A stretch of 64,000 nucleotides of DNA from Roseicitreum antarcticum (GCF_014681765.1 NZ_CP061498.1:186001-250000), one strand, 5' to 3'. Counted from the stretch's first letter, positions 51,251 through 60,611 are shown. Numbers and translations are program-made. Notes: generated by a model not told the origin, from the letters alone.

Positions 51251-51820
51251 TTACGCGCCCCACGTGCGGTGGGGGCCGCAGTCCATGTGCACGAAATCCG
51301 ACCGGGAATAGCGGCCGACGCCGCCCGCGCGACAGGCCGCTGCGGCGCGCGCGATCTCATTGACCGACCGGCCGCGCAGCCGCAAATCGGCGGCTTCCCC
51401 GACCATGTGCAACGAGTTGCGGGCAACGCCGCTGGAACGGGCGCGCAGCATCGCGTTGGTTTCGGGCGAGCGGTAGCCCGACAGCAGCATGTAGGGCTCT
51501 GACGCGCGCAAGATGCGGTGGGACGCCGCCATGATGTCCAGCGTGCGCGTGTCGATGTTGATGATCTTGTTGTTGCGCCAGTCGCGGAAGAAATAATTCA
51601 CTTCGCGCAGCGCCTCGGGGATGTAATCGCCATCGACCCAATAGATCATGTCGAGCGTCTCGCCGGTGCGACCCGAATACAACTTGAGGCGTCGGATATC
51701 ACCCGCGCCGCGCAAGAAGCTGAAAGCATTCGCGAATGTTGGCGCCGCAGCCACCGTGGTTGCCGCGAAGATGCCAAGCACCCCACGTCTGGAGAGTGCC
51801 GGTCCGCGTGTCTGTGTCAT
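51251..51820 (-). CDS. DUF882/M15-type peptidase, Tat-exported
   Basis: 189 residues. The N-terminus holds a twin-arginine signal (LSRRGVLGIFAATTVAAAPTF). The mature part has the peptidase M15-like metal motifs SLHMVGEAADLRL (HxxGxAxD) and DFVHMD, so it is a likely zinc-dependent D,D-carboxypeptidase or murein hydrolase of the periplasm. It is divergent from an L,D-transpeptidase, a pairing common in alphaproteobacteria. Start at 51820 begins directly at the Tat signal. Confidence 0.88.
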   Translation of the reverse strand: MTQTRGPALSRRGVLGIFAATTVAAAPTFANAFSFLRGAGDIRRLKLYSGRTGETLDMIYWVDGDYIPEALREVNYFFRDWRNNKIINIDTRTLDIMAASHRILRASEPYMLLSGYRSPETNAMLRARSSGVARNSLHMVGEAADLRLRGRSVNEIARAAAACRAGGVGRYSRSDFVHMDCGPHRTWGA

Positions 51821-52243
51821 TCGGTCTGTCCCATCGTTTGGCTGCCTGTCAAAGCCCCGCAGGTCCGGCGTCGCGATCTTTTGCCGCTGATCCGCCGTGC
51901 GGGTGACGCCGCCCGCTGGTGCGACGATCAAGATTCGTATCGCATGTGTCGTTTACTAAACCAAGTTTTGATTCCTCCCCTGCCGCGCCCTGCCGCCGCG
52001 ATCGGCAAAACTCCGCTGATTGGCGCAAAGATTCTGCATCTGCGGCCAGAAAGCGACACATTTGCGGGAACCGGAGTGGCAAGGTTGACGTGACGACGTG
52101 AATTTTTGATTAAGATTCGTGGTTTATGACTGCTGGCGCAGATGTGTATGGACGCGGTGGGCGGTTTCTTGCCAAATGTGTTGAAATAGTCGTTACCACC
52201 GCGCCCATTGGGCTGCTGGCCTGAATAAGAACAAGGAAAAAAC
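51821..52243. other. Divergent control region with four GATTC sites
   Basis: About 420 bases between the DUF882 and L,D-transpeptidase genes with no coding frame of its own. Four GATTC words lie at 51932-51936, 51970-51974, 52030-52034 and 52114-52118, far denser than expected at this GC content. GANTC is the target of the cell-cycle methyltransferase CcrM, so the wall genes may respond to replication. Confidence 0.55.
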
Positions 52244-53878
52244 ATGATCCCGCAGGCAGTCGACATCCGCCAAGCCACATCGAAGCGCCAAACCGGCCTG
52301 CACAGCCTCATGGTCGGCATGGTCCTTTTTATCGGGCTGTTCATGTCATCGGTGTCGATGGCAGGCGCCCAAACTTTCAGCGCTTTCAAACAGGCCGTGG
52401 CCGAAGGGGCGGCTGGCGACACCGCAGTCTCGGCCTTCTACCGCGAAACCGGCTACGATTCGCTGTGGACCGGGCCGGATGACGCCGTGCGGCGCAGCGC
52501 CTTCCTGACGGCGATCCGTCGGGCGGATGACCACGGCCTGCCGGTCGCGCGATACGCCCCCGATGCGCTGATCGCGGCTTTCAGCCGGGTGGAGACGGAG
52601 CGCGACCGCGGCCTGCTGGAGGCTGAGGTCACGCGGCAATTCCTGCGCTTTGCCAACGACTTGCACAGTGGCCTTCTGGATCCGTCGCGCATCGACAGTG
52701 CCATCGTGCGGGAACTGCCCCGGCTGGACGCGCTGGCGGCACTGCATGATTTCGCCGAAGCCGCGCCGATGCAATACATGCGGGGGCTGGCCCCCGGCGC
52801 GCCGGAATATGCGCGCCTGTTCCGCGCCAAACAGCAATTGGAAGCCAGAATTGCGCAAGGTGGCTGGGGGCCTGCGGTGCCCGCGCGCGACCTGCGCCCC
52901 GGGCAATCCGGCGGGGCTGTCGTGGCATTGCGCAACCGGCTGATCGCGATGGAATATCTGCCCCGCTCGGCGTCGGCCAGCTATGACGGGGCCTTGCAGC
53001 GCGCAGTGCAGCAATTCCAGATCGCGCACAATTTTGAGGCCGACGGCATCGCCGGGCCCGAGACCCTGGCCGCAATCAATACCGACCCGTCAGAGCGGCT
53101 GAAAGCCATCATCGTCGCGATGGAGCGGGAGCGCTGGCTGAACATCCCGCGCGGCGACCGGCATGTCTGGGTCAACCTGACCGATTTTCACGCCCGCATC
53201 GTCGATTTCGATTCGGTGACTTTCGAGACGAAAGCGGTGATCGGGGCCACCGGGCAGAACCGCGAGACGCCCGAATTCTCGCACCGCATGCAGTATCTGG
53301 AGATCAACCCGGACTGGACGATGCCCCGCTCGATCCTGGCGCGCAGCTATTGGAACGGGCTTGCGGCGGGCGGGCACAGCTATTTGCAGCTGGTCGATTC
53401 CCGCGGCAATGTGGTGCCACGCGCCGCAGTGGATTTTTCGCGCTATTCGCCGCGCAATTTCCCCTTCAACGTGCGCCAGCCGCCGGGGCCGTCGAACCCG
53501 TTGGGCCGTGTGAAGTTCATGTTCCCCAACCCCTATGCAATCTATCTGCACGACAGCCCGGCGCGGTCGCTGTTCAACACAACGGTGCGGGCGCATTCCT
53601 CGGGCTGCGTGCGGCTGAACGACCCCGATGAATTCGCCTATGAGTTGCTGTCGCGGCAGACGGATGATCCCCGCGGGCTGTACCACAACACGCTGAATTC
53701 GGGCCAGCAGACACGTATCTACCTGGACGAACCCGTGCAGATCCACCTGGTTTACCGCACGGCCTTCACCTCGGTGCGCGGTGAGATGAACTACCGCGCC
53801 GATGTCTATGGCCGCGACGCGGCGATCTTTCGGGCGTTGCAAGCAGCCGGGGTGGTCTTGGGCGGCATTCAAAGCTAA
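52244..53878 (+). CDS. L,D-transpeptidase of the YcbB type
   Basis: 544 residues: signal/anchor (about 24-44), a scaffold domain, a peptidoglycan-binding domain (LRNRLIAMEYL ... FQIAHNFEADGIAGPETLAAIN, about 228-285) and a YkuD catalytic domain with SSGCVRLNDPDEFA, Cys as nucleophile. It makes 3-3 cross-links in peptidoglycan. Start has AAGGA upstream. Divergent from the M15-type peptidase. Confidence 0.92.
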   Translation: MIPQAVDIRQATSKRQTGLHSLMVGMVLFIGLFMSSVSMAGAQTFSAFKQAVAEGAAGDTAVSAFYRETGYDSLWTGPDDAVRRSAFLTAIRRADDHGLPVARYAPDALIAAFSRVETERDRGLLEAEVTRQFLRFANDLHSGLLDPSRIDSAIVRELPRLDALAALHDFAEAAPMQYMRGLAPGAPEYARLFRAKQQLEARIAQGGWGPAVPARDLRPGQSGGAVVALRNRLIAMEYLPRSASASYDGALQRAVQQFQIAHNFEADGIAGPETLAAINTDPSERLKAIIVAMERERWLNIPRGDRHVWVNLTDFHARIVDFDSVTFETKAVIGATGQNRETPEFSHRMQYLEINPDWTMPRSILARSYWNGLAAGGHSYLQLVDSRGNVVPRAAVDFSRYSPRNFPFNVRQPPGPSNPLGRVKFMFPNPYAIYLHDSPARSLFNTTVRAHSSGCVRLNDPDEFAYELLSRQTDDPRGLYHNTLNSGQQTRIYLDEPVQIHLVYRTAFTSVRGEMNYRADVYGRDAAIFRALQAAGVVLGGIQS

Positions 53879-53933
53879 GACCCGGCCTTGTGCGGGGCCT
53901 CATGCGCGGCCCTGCAACTGCCTTGGGGGTGCG

Positions 53934-55025
53934 ATGAAGTTTCAGCTGAGCGATATTGCCGCGGCGCTGGGCGCGCGGCTGGAAGGGCGTGGCGACCTGA
54001 CCGTCACACATGCGGCCGAACCTGCCGATGCCGGTCCCGATGCGCTGGCGCTGGCCTTGCAGCCCAAATTTGCCGAAGGGCTGGCACAGGGCCGCGCGCG
54101 TGCAGCATTGTTGTACGACGGTGCCGACTGGCGGGCGCTGGGGTTGGAAGCCGCGATTTTCGCGCCGCGCCCGCGCTATGCCATGTCCGGGCTGACCCGC
54201 GCGATGGATGCCGGACCTGATATTGCGCCCGGCATCCACGCCTCTGCCGTCATCGACCCTTCCGCCCGGATCGGGGCGGGCGCGCGGATCGGCCCGCTGG
54301 TGGTCGTGGGGCGCGACGTGGTGATCGGCGCGCGGGCGCGGATCGCCGCGCATGTCAGTATTGATGCGGGCGCGCAGATCGGGGATGACGCGCTGATCCT
54401 GCCCGGCGTGCGCATCGGCCATCACGTGCAAATCGGCGACCGTTTCATCGCGCAGCCCAACGCTGTTATCGGCGGCGACGGTTTCTCATTCGTGACGCCG
54501 GAAAAAAGCCGGGTCGAAGCGGTGCGTGAAACCCGCGCCCAGACCGAGACGGATACCGCCCAGCATTGGGAGCGGATCCATTCGCTGGGTACGGTCGTGA
54601 TCGGTGATGATGTGGAAATCGGCAGCACTGCCGCGATTGATCGGGGCACCATCCGCGCCACGCGCATCGGGTCGGGCACAAAGCTGGATAACATGGTGCA
54701 TATCGGGCATAATGTTGTCATCGGGCAAGATTGCCTGCTGTGCGGTCAGGTGGGGATTGCCGGATCTACGGTGCTGGGCGACCGCATCGTGCTGGCGGGC
54801 CGGGTCGCGGTGAATGACAATATCTTCGTCGGCGACGATGTGATCGCGGGCGGTGGCGCAATGATCTTCACCAACGTTCCTGCCGGGCGCGTCATCTGGG
54901 GGCATCCGGCGGTCAAGATGGAAACCCAGGTCGAGATCAACAAGGCGGTGCGCAGGCTGCCGCGTTTGTTTACACAAGTGGCCGAACTTCAGAAACTTGT
55001 TACACAGTCGCGCGATAAGGGGTAG
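53934..55025 (+). CDS. lpxD: UDP-3-O-acylglucosamine N-acyltransferase
   Basis: 363 residues. N-terminal uridine-binding domain, then a left-handed beta helix of hexapeptide repeats (SARIGAGARIGPLVVVGRDVVIG), catalytic His in MVHIGHNVVIG (near 250), and a C-terminal helix. LpxD attaches the amide-linked acyl chain of lipid A from acyl-ACP. The start at 53934 gives MKFQLSDIAAALGA. The next genes are an ACP and a ketosynthase, not fabZ/lpxA as in most genomes. Confidence 0.95.
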   Translation: MKFQLSDIAAALGARLEGRGDLTVTHAAEPADAGPDALALALQPKFAEGLAQGRARAALLYDGADWRALGLEAAIFAPRPRYAMSGLTRAMDAGPDIAPGIHASAVIDPSARIGAGARIGPLVVVGRDVVIGARARIAAHVSIDAGAQIGDDALILPGVRIGHHVQIGDRFIAQPNAVIGGDGFSFVTPEKSRVEAVRETRAQTETDTAQHWERIHSLGTVVIGDDVEIGSTAAIDRGTIRATRIGSGTKLDNMVHIGHNVVIGQDCLLCGQVGIAGSTVLGDRIVLAGRVAVNDNIFVGDDVIAGGGAMIFTNVPAGRVIWGHPAVKMETQVEINKAVRRLPRLFTQVAELQKLVTQSRDKG

Positions 55026-55074
55026 CATCTGCGGGCTGTGATATGCCCCGCATCAACAGTCGGAGACTTTGACT

Positions 55075-55341
55075 ATGACTTACGCACTCACGGACGAAGT
55101 GGTTGGAATCGTTGCCGAACAGGCGCTGTGTGACCCCAGGGACGTGTCGCTGGACGCCACGCTTTCTGAGCTGGGCATCGACAGCCTGGGCCTGGTGGAG
55201 TGCATTTTCGCCATCGAGGAACGCTTCGATGTCACGGTGCCCTTCAACGCCAACACCCCCGGCGACACCGGATTCGACACCCGCACGGTGCGGGCGCTGG
55301 TCGAAGGCGTCGAGAGTCTGGTGGCATTGCAAGCCGCATGA
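55075..55341 (+). CDS. Specialised acyl carrier protein
   Basis: 88 residues with the phosphopantetheine serine in ELGIDSLGLVECIF (near residue 36). The region after helix 2 (NANTPGDTGFDTRTV) is longer than in housekeeping AcpP, and the protein is not the very-long-chain AcpXL type. Sits 49 bases after lpxD, and its stop overlaps the ketosynthase ATG. GGAGAC lies upstream of the start. A TTG at 55069 is an alternative. Confidence 0.9.
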   Translation: MTYALTDEVVGIVAEQALCDPRDVSLDATLSELGIDSLGLVECIFAIEERFDVTVPFNANTPGDTGFDTRTVRALVEGVESLVALQAA

Positions 55342-56552
55342 GGCGGGTGGTCATCACCGGCGCAGGGACGGTCAATCCGCTGGGGCAGGGGGTGGCCGAG
55401 ACTTTTGCCGCAATGGCGGCAGGTCAGTGTGGCATCGGGCCGCTGGATTTCCGCGATGTGGAACGGCTGATCGTGCAGATCGGCGCGATGGTGAAAGACT
55501 GGGACGCCGAGGCGCGGTTCGACAGGTCGCAACTGGCGATGTACGACCGATCGACCCAGTTCGCGCTGGAGGCCGCGCGGCAGGCCGTCGCGCAATCCGG
55601 CCTCGATTTTGCGGCGCTGCCCGATCTTGCCGCACGCGCGGGTGTCATCATGGGGACGGCGGGCGGCGGGCTGACCACCTCTGACGACAGCTACCGCGCG
55701 ATTTATGAAGAGCGTAAGGCCCGCGTCCATCCGTTCATCGTGCCAAAGCTGATGCATAATGCGGCGGCGAGCCATATCTCCATGACCTACGGTGTTCAGG
55801 GGCCGGTTTTCACGGTTTCGACCGCCTGCGCCTCCAGTAACCATGCGATGGGGCTGGCGTTTCAGATGGTGCGGTCGGGTGCGGTGCCGGTGATGCTGAC
55901 CGGCGGCGCGGAATCCATGATGTGTTTTGGCGGGCTGAAGGCGTGGGAGGGGCTGCGCGTCATGTCGCGCACCGGCTGCCGCCCGTTTTCGGCGGACCGT
56001 GACGGCATGGTGCAGGGCGAAGGCGCGGGCGTCGTGGTCATGGAAGACCGCGAACATGCCATCGCGCGCGGCGCGCCGATCCTGGCCGAGGTGCTGGGCT
56101 TTGCCATGACCTCGGACGCCTCGGACATCGTGATGCCGTCGGTCGATGGCGCAGTGCGCGCCATGGCAGGCGCGCTGCGTGACGGCGGTATCGCCCCCGA
56201 ACGCGTGGGCTATATCAATGCGCATGGCACCGGCACGCAGGCCAATGACCGGTCCGAGGCCGCAGCCATCGGGCAGGTGTTCGGCGCGACGCCGCCGCGC
56301 GTATCGTCGACCAAGGCGATGCACGGCCACCTGATCGGCGCGGCGGGCGCCGTGGAGCTTATGGCCTGCCTGATGGCTTTGCAGGACGGCATCATCGCCC
56401 CCACGGTGAACCACACCGGCCCCGACCCGGACTGCGCGCTGGATGTGGTGCCAAATGCGGCGGTGCTGGCGGATCTGGATGTGGTGATGACGAATTCCTT
56501 CGCCTTTGGCGGGCTGAACGCGGTGCTGGCGCTTGGGCGGGACGCGGGGTGA
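55338..56552 (+). CDS. 3-oxoacyl-ACP synthase (FabF/KAS II type) beside lpxD
   Basis: 404 residues of the thiolase fold with the Cys-His-His triad: STACASSNHAM, NAHGTGTQAND and KAMHGHLIGAAGAVE (with the conserved Lys). Condenses acyl-ACP with malonyl-ACP. Coupled by ATGA to a dedicated ACP and preceded by lpxD, so its product probably serves lipid A rather than bulk fatty acids. Confidence 0.92.
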   Translation: MRRVVITGAGTVNPLGQGVAETFAAMAAGQCGIGPLDFRDVERLIVQIGAMVKDWDAEARFDRSQLAMYDRSTQFALEAARQAVAQSGLDFAALPDLAARAGVIMGTAGGGLTTSDDSYRAIYEERKARVHPFIVPKLMHNAAASHISMTYGVQGPVFTVSTACASSNHAMGLAFQMVRSGAVPVMLTGGAESMMCFGGLKAWEGLRVMSRTGCRPFSADRDGMVQGEGAGVVVMEDREHAIARGAPILAEVLGFAMTSDASDIVMPSVDGAVRAMAGALRDGGIAPERVGYINAHGTGTQANDRSEAAAIGQVFGATPPRVSSTKAMHGHLIGAAGAVELMACLMALQDGIIAPTVNHTGPDPDCALDVVPNAAVLADLDVVMTNSFAFGGLNAVLALGRDAG

Positions 56553-56609
56553 TTGCGGGGCGCGCCCTGCAAGTAGCAGGTCGCGTTCCCGCGCCCCTGT
56601 GGTGGGGCC

Positions 56610-56661
56610 CTGTGGTTTCGGGCTGTGGTTTCCGCCTTTGGTTTCCGCCTTTGGTTTCCGC
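56610..56661. repeat. Tandem 13-bp units between the ketosynthase and murB
   Basis: CTTTGGTTTCCGC at 56636-56648 and 56649-56661, with CTGTGGTTTCCGC at 56623-56635 and a more diverged copy before. Otherwise the gap 56553-56817 shows no gene. Confidence 0.85.
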
Positions 56662-56817
56662 ATGCCCGGAACGTGCTTTATCCGTTGCCTGTTGCGTCTG
56701 ACGGGGCGGTGGAAGGGCGGTTGAGCGCGACGCGGGGGGCGCCGGTCGCGCGTAGACCTGCCGATGCGCGGTATGGGGCCTTGCGCGGCGTGTGGCCTTT
56801 CCGGTAAATCCCGGCGC

Positions 56818-57762
56818 ATGAGCAATACATCCCCCTTTCCGACCCCGCGCGGCGCCCTGACCCAGGACCGTGCCCTGGCCGATCTGACCTGGCTGCGCGT
56901 TGGCGGCCCGGCGGACTGGTTGTTTCAACCCGCCGATGCGGACGATCTGTCGGACTTCCTCGCCGCGCTCGACCCCGGTGTGCCGGTGTTTCCCATGGGT
57001 GTCGGGTCGAACCTGATTGTGCGTGACGGCGGGCTGCGCGCCGTGGTGATCCGGCTGGGCCGGGGGTTCAACGGGATCGAGGTTGCGGGCAATATTGTCA
57101 CGGCGGGGGCCGCCGCCCTTGATGCCCATGTGGCGCGACGCGCAGCGCAGGCGGGGGTGGACCTGACATTCCTGCGCACCGTTCCCGGCAGTATCGGCGG
57201 TGCGGTGCGGATGAATGCGGGCTGTTATGGCACCTATGTCGCGGACCATCTGACCCATGTCGATGTGGTGCTGCGCGATGGCAGCGCGGCCCGGCTGGCG
57301 GCTGGCGACCTTCGCCTTGGATACCGGCATTCCGATTTGCCCGACGGTGCGGTGATTGTCTCTGCGACGTTCAGCGCGCCGGCAGGCGACCCTGACGCGC
57401 TGGCCGCGCGCATGGATGACCAGATTGCCAGGCGCGACGCGACCCAACCCACGAAAGACCGCAGCGCGGGCAGCACGTTCCGCAATCCGGCGGGTTTCTC
57501 ATCAACAGGTCGTGCGGATGACCGGCATGATCTGAAGGCCTGGAAAGTGATCGAGGACGCAGGACTTAGGGGTTTTACCCTTGGCCATGCCCAGATGTCG
57601 CCCAAGCACCCGAACTTTTTGATCAATACCGGGGGGGCCAGCGCGGCCGAACTGGAAGGTTTGGGCGAAGAGGTGCGAAAAAGGGTTTTCCAACACAGCG
57701 GAATTTCGCTAGACTGGGAAATTATCCGGATCGGTGATCCGCGCCCCGCCGGGATTGCCTGA
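56818..57762 (+). CDS. murB: UDP-N-acetylenolpyruvoylglucosamine reductase
   Basis: 314 residues of the type II (no extra loop) Mur[16 protein letters not shown] for [19 protein letters not shown], the catalytic Ser in [10 protein letters not shown] and the terminal Glu in [18 protein letters not shown]. It completes UDP-MurNAc synthesis with NADPH. Start at 56818 is the ATG that begins [12 protein letters not shown]; upstream codons are non-coding. First gene of the division cluster in view; murC would lie outside. Confidence 0.95.
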   Translation: MSNTSPFPTPRGALTQDRALADLTWLRVGGPADWLFQPADADDLSDFLAALDPGVPVFPMGVGSNLIVRDGGLRAVVIRLGRGFNGIEVAGNIVTAGAAALDAHVARRAAQAGVDLTFLRTVPGSIGGAVRMNAGCYGTYVADHLTHVDVVLRDGSAARLAAGDLRLGYRHSDLPDGAVIVSATFSAPAGDPDALAARMDDQIARRDATQPTKDRSAGSTFRNPAGFSSTGRADDRHDLKAWKVIEDAGLRGFTLGHAQMSPKHPNFLINTGGASAAELEGLGEEVRKRVFQHSGISLDWEIIRIGDPRPAGIA

Positions 57763-57960
57763 AAACGGGTATCCCGGGCCGGGACGCGACAGGCGTTCGG
57801 GGCGGGAGACCCCCGGCCCGGCTGGCTGACAGGCGCCGACACCCGGCAGAGCGACGACCAAGGCCGAAAAAACGGCCGCGACAAGACCAAGGCCGAAAAC
57901 GGCCAGATAAAACAAGGCCGCAAAGGCCACTGAGGCACGGGCCAGCGATGGTCCGGACAT
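57709..57960 (-). CDS. Doubtful antisense hydrophobic frame between murB and ddl
   Basis: An 83-codon minus-strand frame with a very hydrophobic stretch ([20 protein letters not shown]) followed by a Pro/Gly-rich tail. It overlaps the murB end by 54 bases and lacks a ribosome binding site. Many Rhodobacterales have a small membrane protein (DUF2484) among these genes, but on the other strand, so I list this only as a possibility. Confidence 0.2.
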   Translation of the reverse strand: MSGPSLARASVAFAALFYLAVFGLGLVAAVFSALVVALPGVGACQPAGPGVSRPERLSRPGPGYPFSGNPGGARITDPDNFPV

Positions 57961-57978
57961 AAAGGCAAAGGGACGGGC

Positions 57979-58893
57979 ATGTCGAGCAGGACAGCCCCGA
58001 AGGTATGTGTACTGATGGGTGGCCCCTCGGCTGAGCGCGAGGTGTCCCTGTCGACCGGTCGCGAATGCGCGGCTGCCCTTCGGGACGGCGGATTTACAGT
58101 CGTGGAACTGGACGCGCAGGCCGATCTGGCCGCGCGGCTGGTGGAAATTGCGCCCGATGTGGTGTTCAACGCCCTGCATGGCCGCTGGGGCGAGGACGGC
58201 TGCGTGCAGGGCATTCTGGAATGGCTGCGCATTCCTTATACGCATTCGGGCGTGCTGGCCTCGGCGCTGGCCATGGACAAGACGCGCAGCAAGGATGTGT
58301 TTCGCGCCGCTGGTCTGCCAGTTGTCGAAAGCGTGCTGGCGCCGCGCGATGAGGTCGCATCGCGCCATGTGATGCCGCCGCCCTATGTGGTGAAGCCCAA
58401 TAACGAGGGGTCTTCGGTCGGGGTGTATCTGGTGCATGACGCGGCCAACAGCCCGCCACAACTGGACGCCGCGATGCCCGAGACGGTGATGGTGGAAGCC
58501 TTCGCGCCGGGGCGCGAACTGACCACCACCGTCATGGGCGACCGCGCGCTGACCGTCACCGACATCTTGACCGATGGCTGGTATGATTACGATGCCAAGT
58601 ACAAGCCCGGCGGCTCGCGCCATGTCGTGCCCGCCGATGTGCCGCAGGTGATCTTTGACGCCTGCATGGAATACGCACAGCGCGCGCATGATGCGTTGGG
58701 CTGTCGGGGCCTGTCGCGCACCGATTTCCGCTGGGACGCGGCGCGGGGCCTTGATGGGCTGGTGCTGCTGGAGACCAACACCCAGCCCGGGATGACGCCG
58801 ACCTCGCTGTCGCCCGAACAGGCGGCGCGCGCGGGCATCAGCTTTCCCGAGCTGTGCCGCTGGATGATCGGGGATGCCTCATGCGACCGCTAG
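57979..58893 (+). CDS. ddl: D-alanine--D-alanine ligase
   Basis: 304 residues, ATP-grasp ligase: MGGPSAEREVSLSTG near the start, HGRWGEDGCVQG, VVKPNNEGSSVGVYLV (ATP), GRELTTTVMG and ETNTQPGMT for metal and substrate. Makes the D-Ala-D-Ala end of peptidoglycan precursors. Overlaps ftsQ by 13 bases. Confidence 0.96.
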   Translation: MSSRTAPKVCVLMGGPSAEREVSLSTGRECAAALRDGGFTVVELDAQADLAARLVEIAPDVVFNALHGRWGEDGCVQGILEWLRIPYTHSGVLASALAMDKTRSKDVFRAAGLPVVESVLAPRDEVASRHVMPPPYVVKPNNEGSSVGVYLVHDAANSPPQLDAAMPETVMVEAFAPGRELTTTVMGDRALTVTDILTDGWYDYDAKYKPGGSRHVVPADVPQVIFDACMEYAQRAHDALGCRGLSRTDFRWDAARGLDGLVLLETNTQPGMTPTSLSPEQAARAGISFPELCRWMIGDASCDR

Positions 58894-60611
58894 ACCCGCC
58901 CGTCCGTGGCCCCGGTGCACCGGGGCAGCAAAACCGCGCCCGCCCGGGCGCTGAGGGCACGCGGCCATGGCCTGCCGATGCCGCCGCGCCGCGCGGCCCA
59001 GAGGGCTGGTCTGCGGATGCGGGGGGGCGTGCGAACAGCGGCGGATATGCCGGCGCTGAAGGCCTGAGGGTTGATCCGAATGCGACGCGGGGGCCGGGGG
59101 ACCGGCCCGATGCACGACTCGGTGCGCGACCCGATGCACGACCCGGCGCACGCGCCGACACAGTGACGGGCGGGCGCATGCAGGAGGGGGGGGCGCGGCC
59201 CGATACCCAGCGCGATACCCGGCCCGCCACTCGGCCTGTCGCGGATAATGACGGCTTCACAACCCCATGGTCGTCGGATGGCTATGGGGTCGATGATCTG
59301 CGGCTTGACTGGCAATCGGGGGCGGCGCAGGCAGATGATCTGATCCCCCCGGCACCTGCCGCGACATTCTATGATGCGCATATTCAGCGGCTACGCGGGC
59401 AGACAACACCCCCTGCATCGGCATCGGTGCTGCCAGCGACCTCACACGCTGGGGGGGCGTTGTCGTCCACCCATCTGTCGTCGCAGTCCGGGGCATGGGA
59501 TGGCGCGGGTAACAGCGCTGCGGGCTGGCCACGCGACCCGGCAGCGGGCGCGCCCCGCACTGCCGCAGGGCAGATGCACCCCAACCAAGCCGCCACACGC
59601 GCCGCGGCGGTGATTGCGGGCGAAGGCCGGACGCAGGGCACAGGATACGGCGCTGAGTACGGGCCAGCGCGGAGCGCTGAGCACGGGCCTGAGCACGGGC
59701 CTGAATACGGGCCTGAATACGGGGCCCCGCCCGCCATGCCCCCGGCATTCTTGCGCCGCGCCCCGCGTATGGCGGGCCGTGATCCCGCGCCCAGCCGCCT
59801 GACCTACCGGCTGCAACGGCTGTGGCTGACGCCGCTGTTTCGCCGGGTCTTGGGCGTGGGGCTGCCTGTGGCGGTGATTGCCTTCAGCGTGGTGACCGTT
59901 CTGGCGGACCCGGCGCGGCATGCGGCGCTGATGGCGATGTATGACGATATCTATACCGCGTTTCAGGACCGGCCCGAATTTCGTGTCGCGGATGTCGAGG
60001 TGCATGGCGCCTCGCCCGAGGTGGCGCATGCGATCCGCACGCAACTGGGCGCACTGCTGCCAGAATCGTCGCTGCGGCTGGACCTGGAGGCGCAGCGCGA
60101 CTGGATCGAGGCGCTGGACGCCATCGCCAGCGCCGAATTGCGCGTCATGTCCGGCGGCACGCTGGAGGTGGGCGTGACCGAACGTGTGCCCGCGATCATC
60201 TGGCGCTCGGCCTCGGGGTTGGAGTTGCTTGACCGCAGCGGCGCGCGGGTTGCCATGCTGCGCACGCGCGGCGGGCGGCCCGATCTGCCGGTGATCGCCG
60301 GGCGCGGCGCGTCCGATCATGTCCCCGAGGCGTTGACCCTGATCGCCACGGCGGGCGCTCTGTCTGACCGGCTGCGTGGGTTGGTGCGGGTGGGGGAACG
60401 GCGCTGGGACGTGGTGCTGGACCGCGACCAGCGCATCATGTTGCCCGAAACCGGCGCGCGCGCTGCGCTGGAACGCACGTTGGCGCTGCATCAGACACAG
60501 GATCTGTTGGCGCGCGATGTGACCGCCGTTGATCTGCGCACGCCCGCGCGGCCCACGCTGCGGCTGGCCGAAGGGGCGTTGAACACCTTGTATTCCATAA
60601 GAAACCAATAA
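58881..60611 (+). CDS. ftsQ: Cell division protein FtsQ with a very long N-terminal extension
   Basis: The C-terminal 300 residues are standard: membrane span (GLPVAVIAFSVVTVL, about 325-340), POTRA domain (FRVADVEVHGASPEVAHAIR), beta domain to the end. FtsQ connects early and late divisome proteins. The first 280 or so residues are disordered, Gly/Pro/Arg-rich, with repeats such as EHGP/EYGP and GARPD; usual length is about 300. The extension would lie in the cytoplasm. The start at 58881 overlaps ddl; later starts are possible but the frame is continuously open. Confidence 0.88.
   Translation: MRPLDPPVRGPGAPGQQNRARPGAEGTRPWPADAAAPRGPEGWSADAGGRANSGGYAGAEGLRVDPNATRGPGDRPDARLGARPDARPGARADTVTGGRMQEGGARPDTQRDTRPATRPVADNDGFTTPWSSDGYGVDDLRLDWQSGAAQADDLIPPAPAATFYDAHIQRLRGQTTPPASASVLPATSHAGGALSSTHLSSQSGAWDGAGNSAAGWPRDPAAGAPRTAAGQMHPNQAATRAAAVIAGEGRTQGTGYGAEYGPARSAEHGPEHGPEYGPEYGAPPAMPPAFLRRAPRMAGRDPAPSRLTYRLQRLWLTPLFRRVLGVGLPVAVIAFSVVTVLADPARHAALMAMYDDIYTAFQDRPEFRVADVEVHGASPEVAHAIRTQLGALLPESSLRLDLEAQRDWIEALDAIASAELRVMSGGTLEVGVTERVPAIIWRSASGLELLDRSGARVAMLRTRGGRPDLPVIAGRGASDHVPEALTLIATAGALSDRLRGLVRVGERRWDVVLDRDQRIMLPETGARAALERTLALHQTQDLLARDVTAVDLRTPARPTLRLAEGALNTLYSIRNQ
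59679..59726 (+). repeat. Four tandem 12-bp units in ftsQ
   Basis: GAGCACGGGCCT twice, then GAATACGGGCCT and GAATACGGGGCC, coding EHGP, EHGP, EYGP, EYGA within the cytoplasmic extension. Confidence 0.9.
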
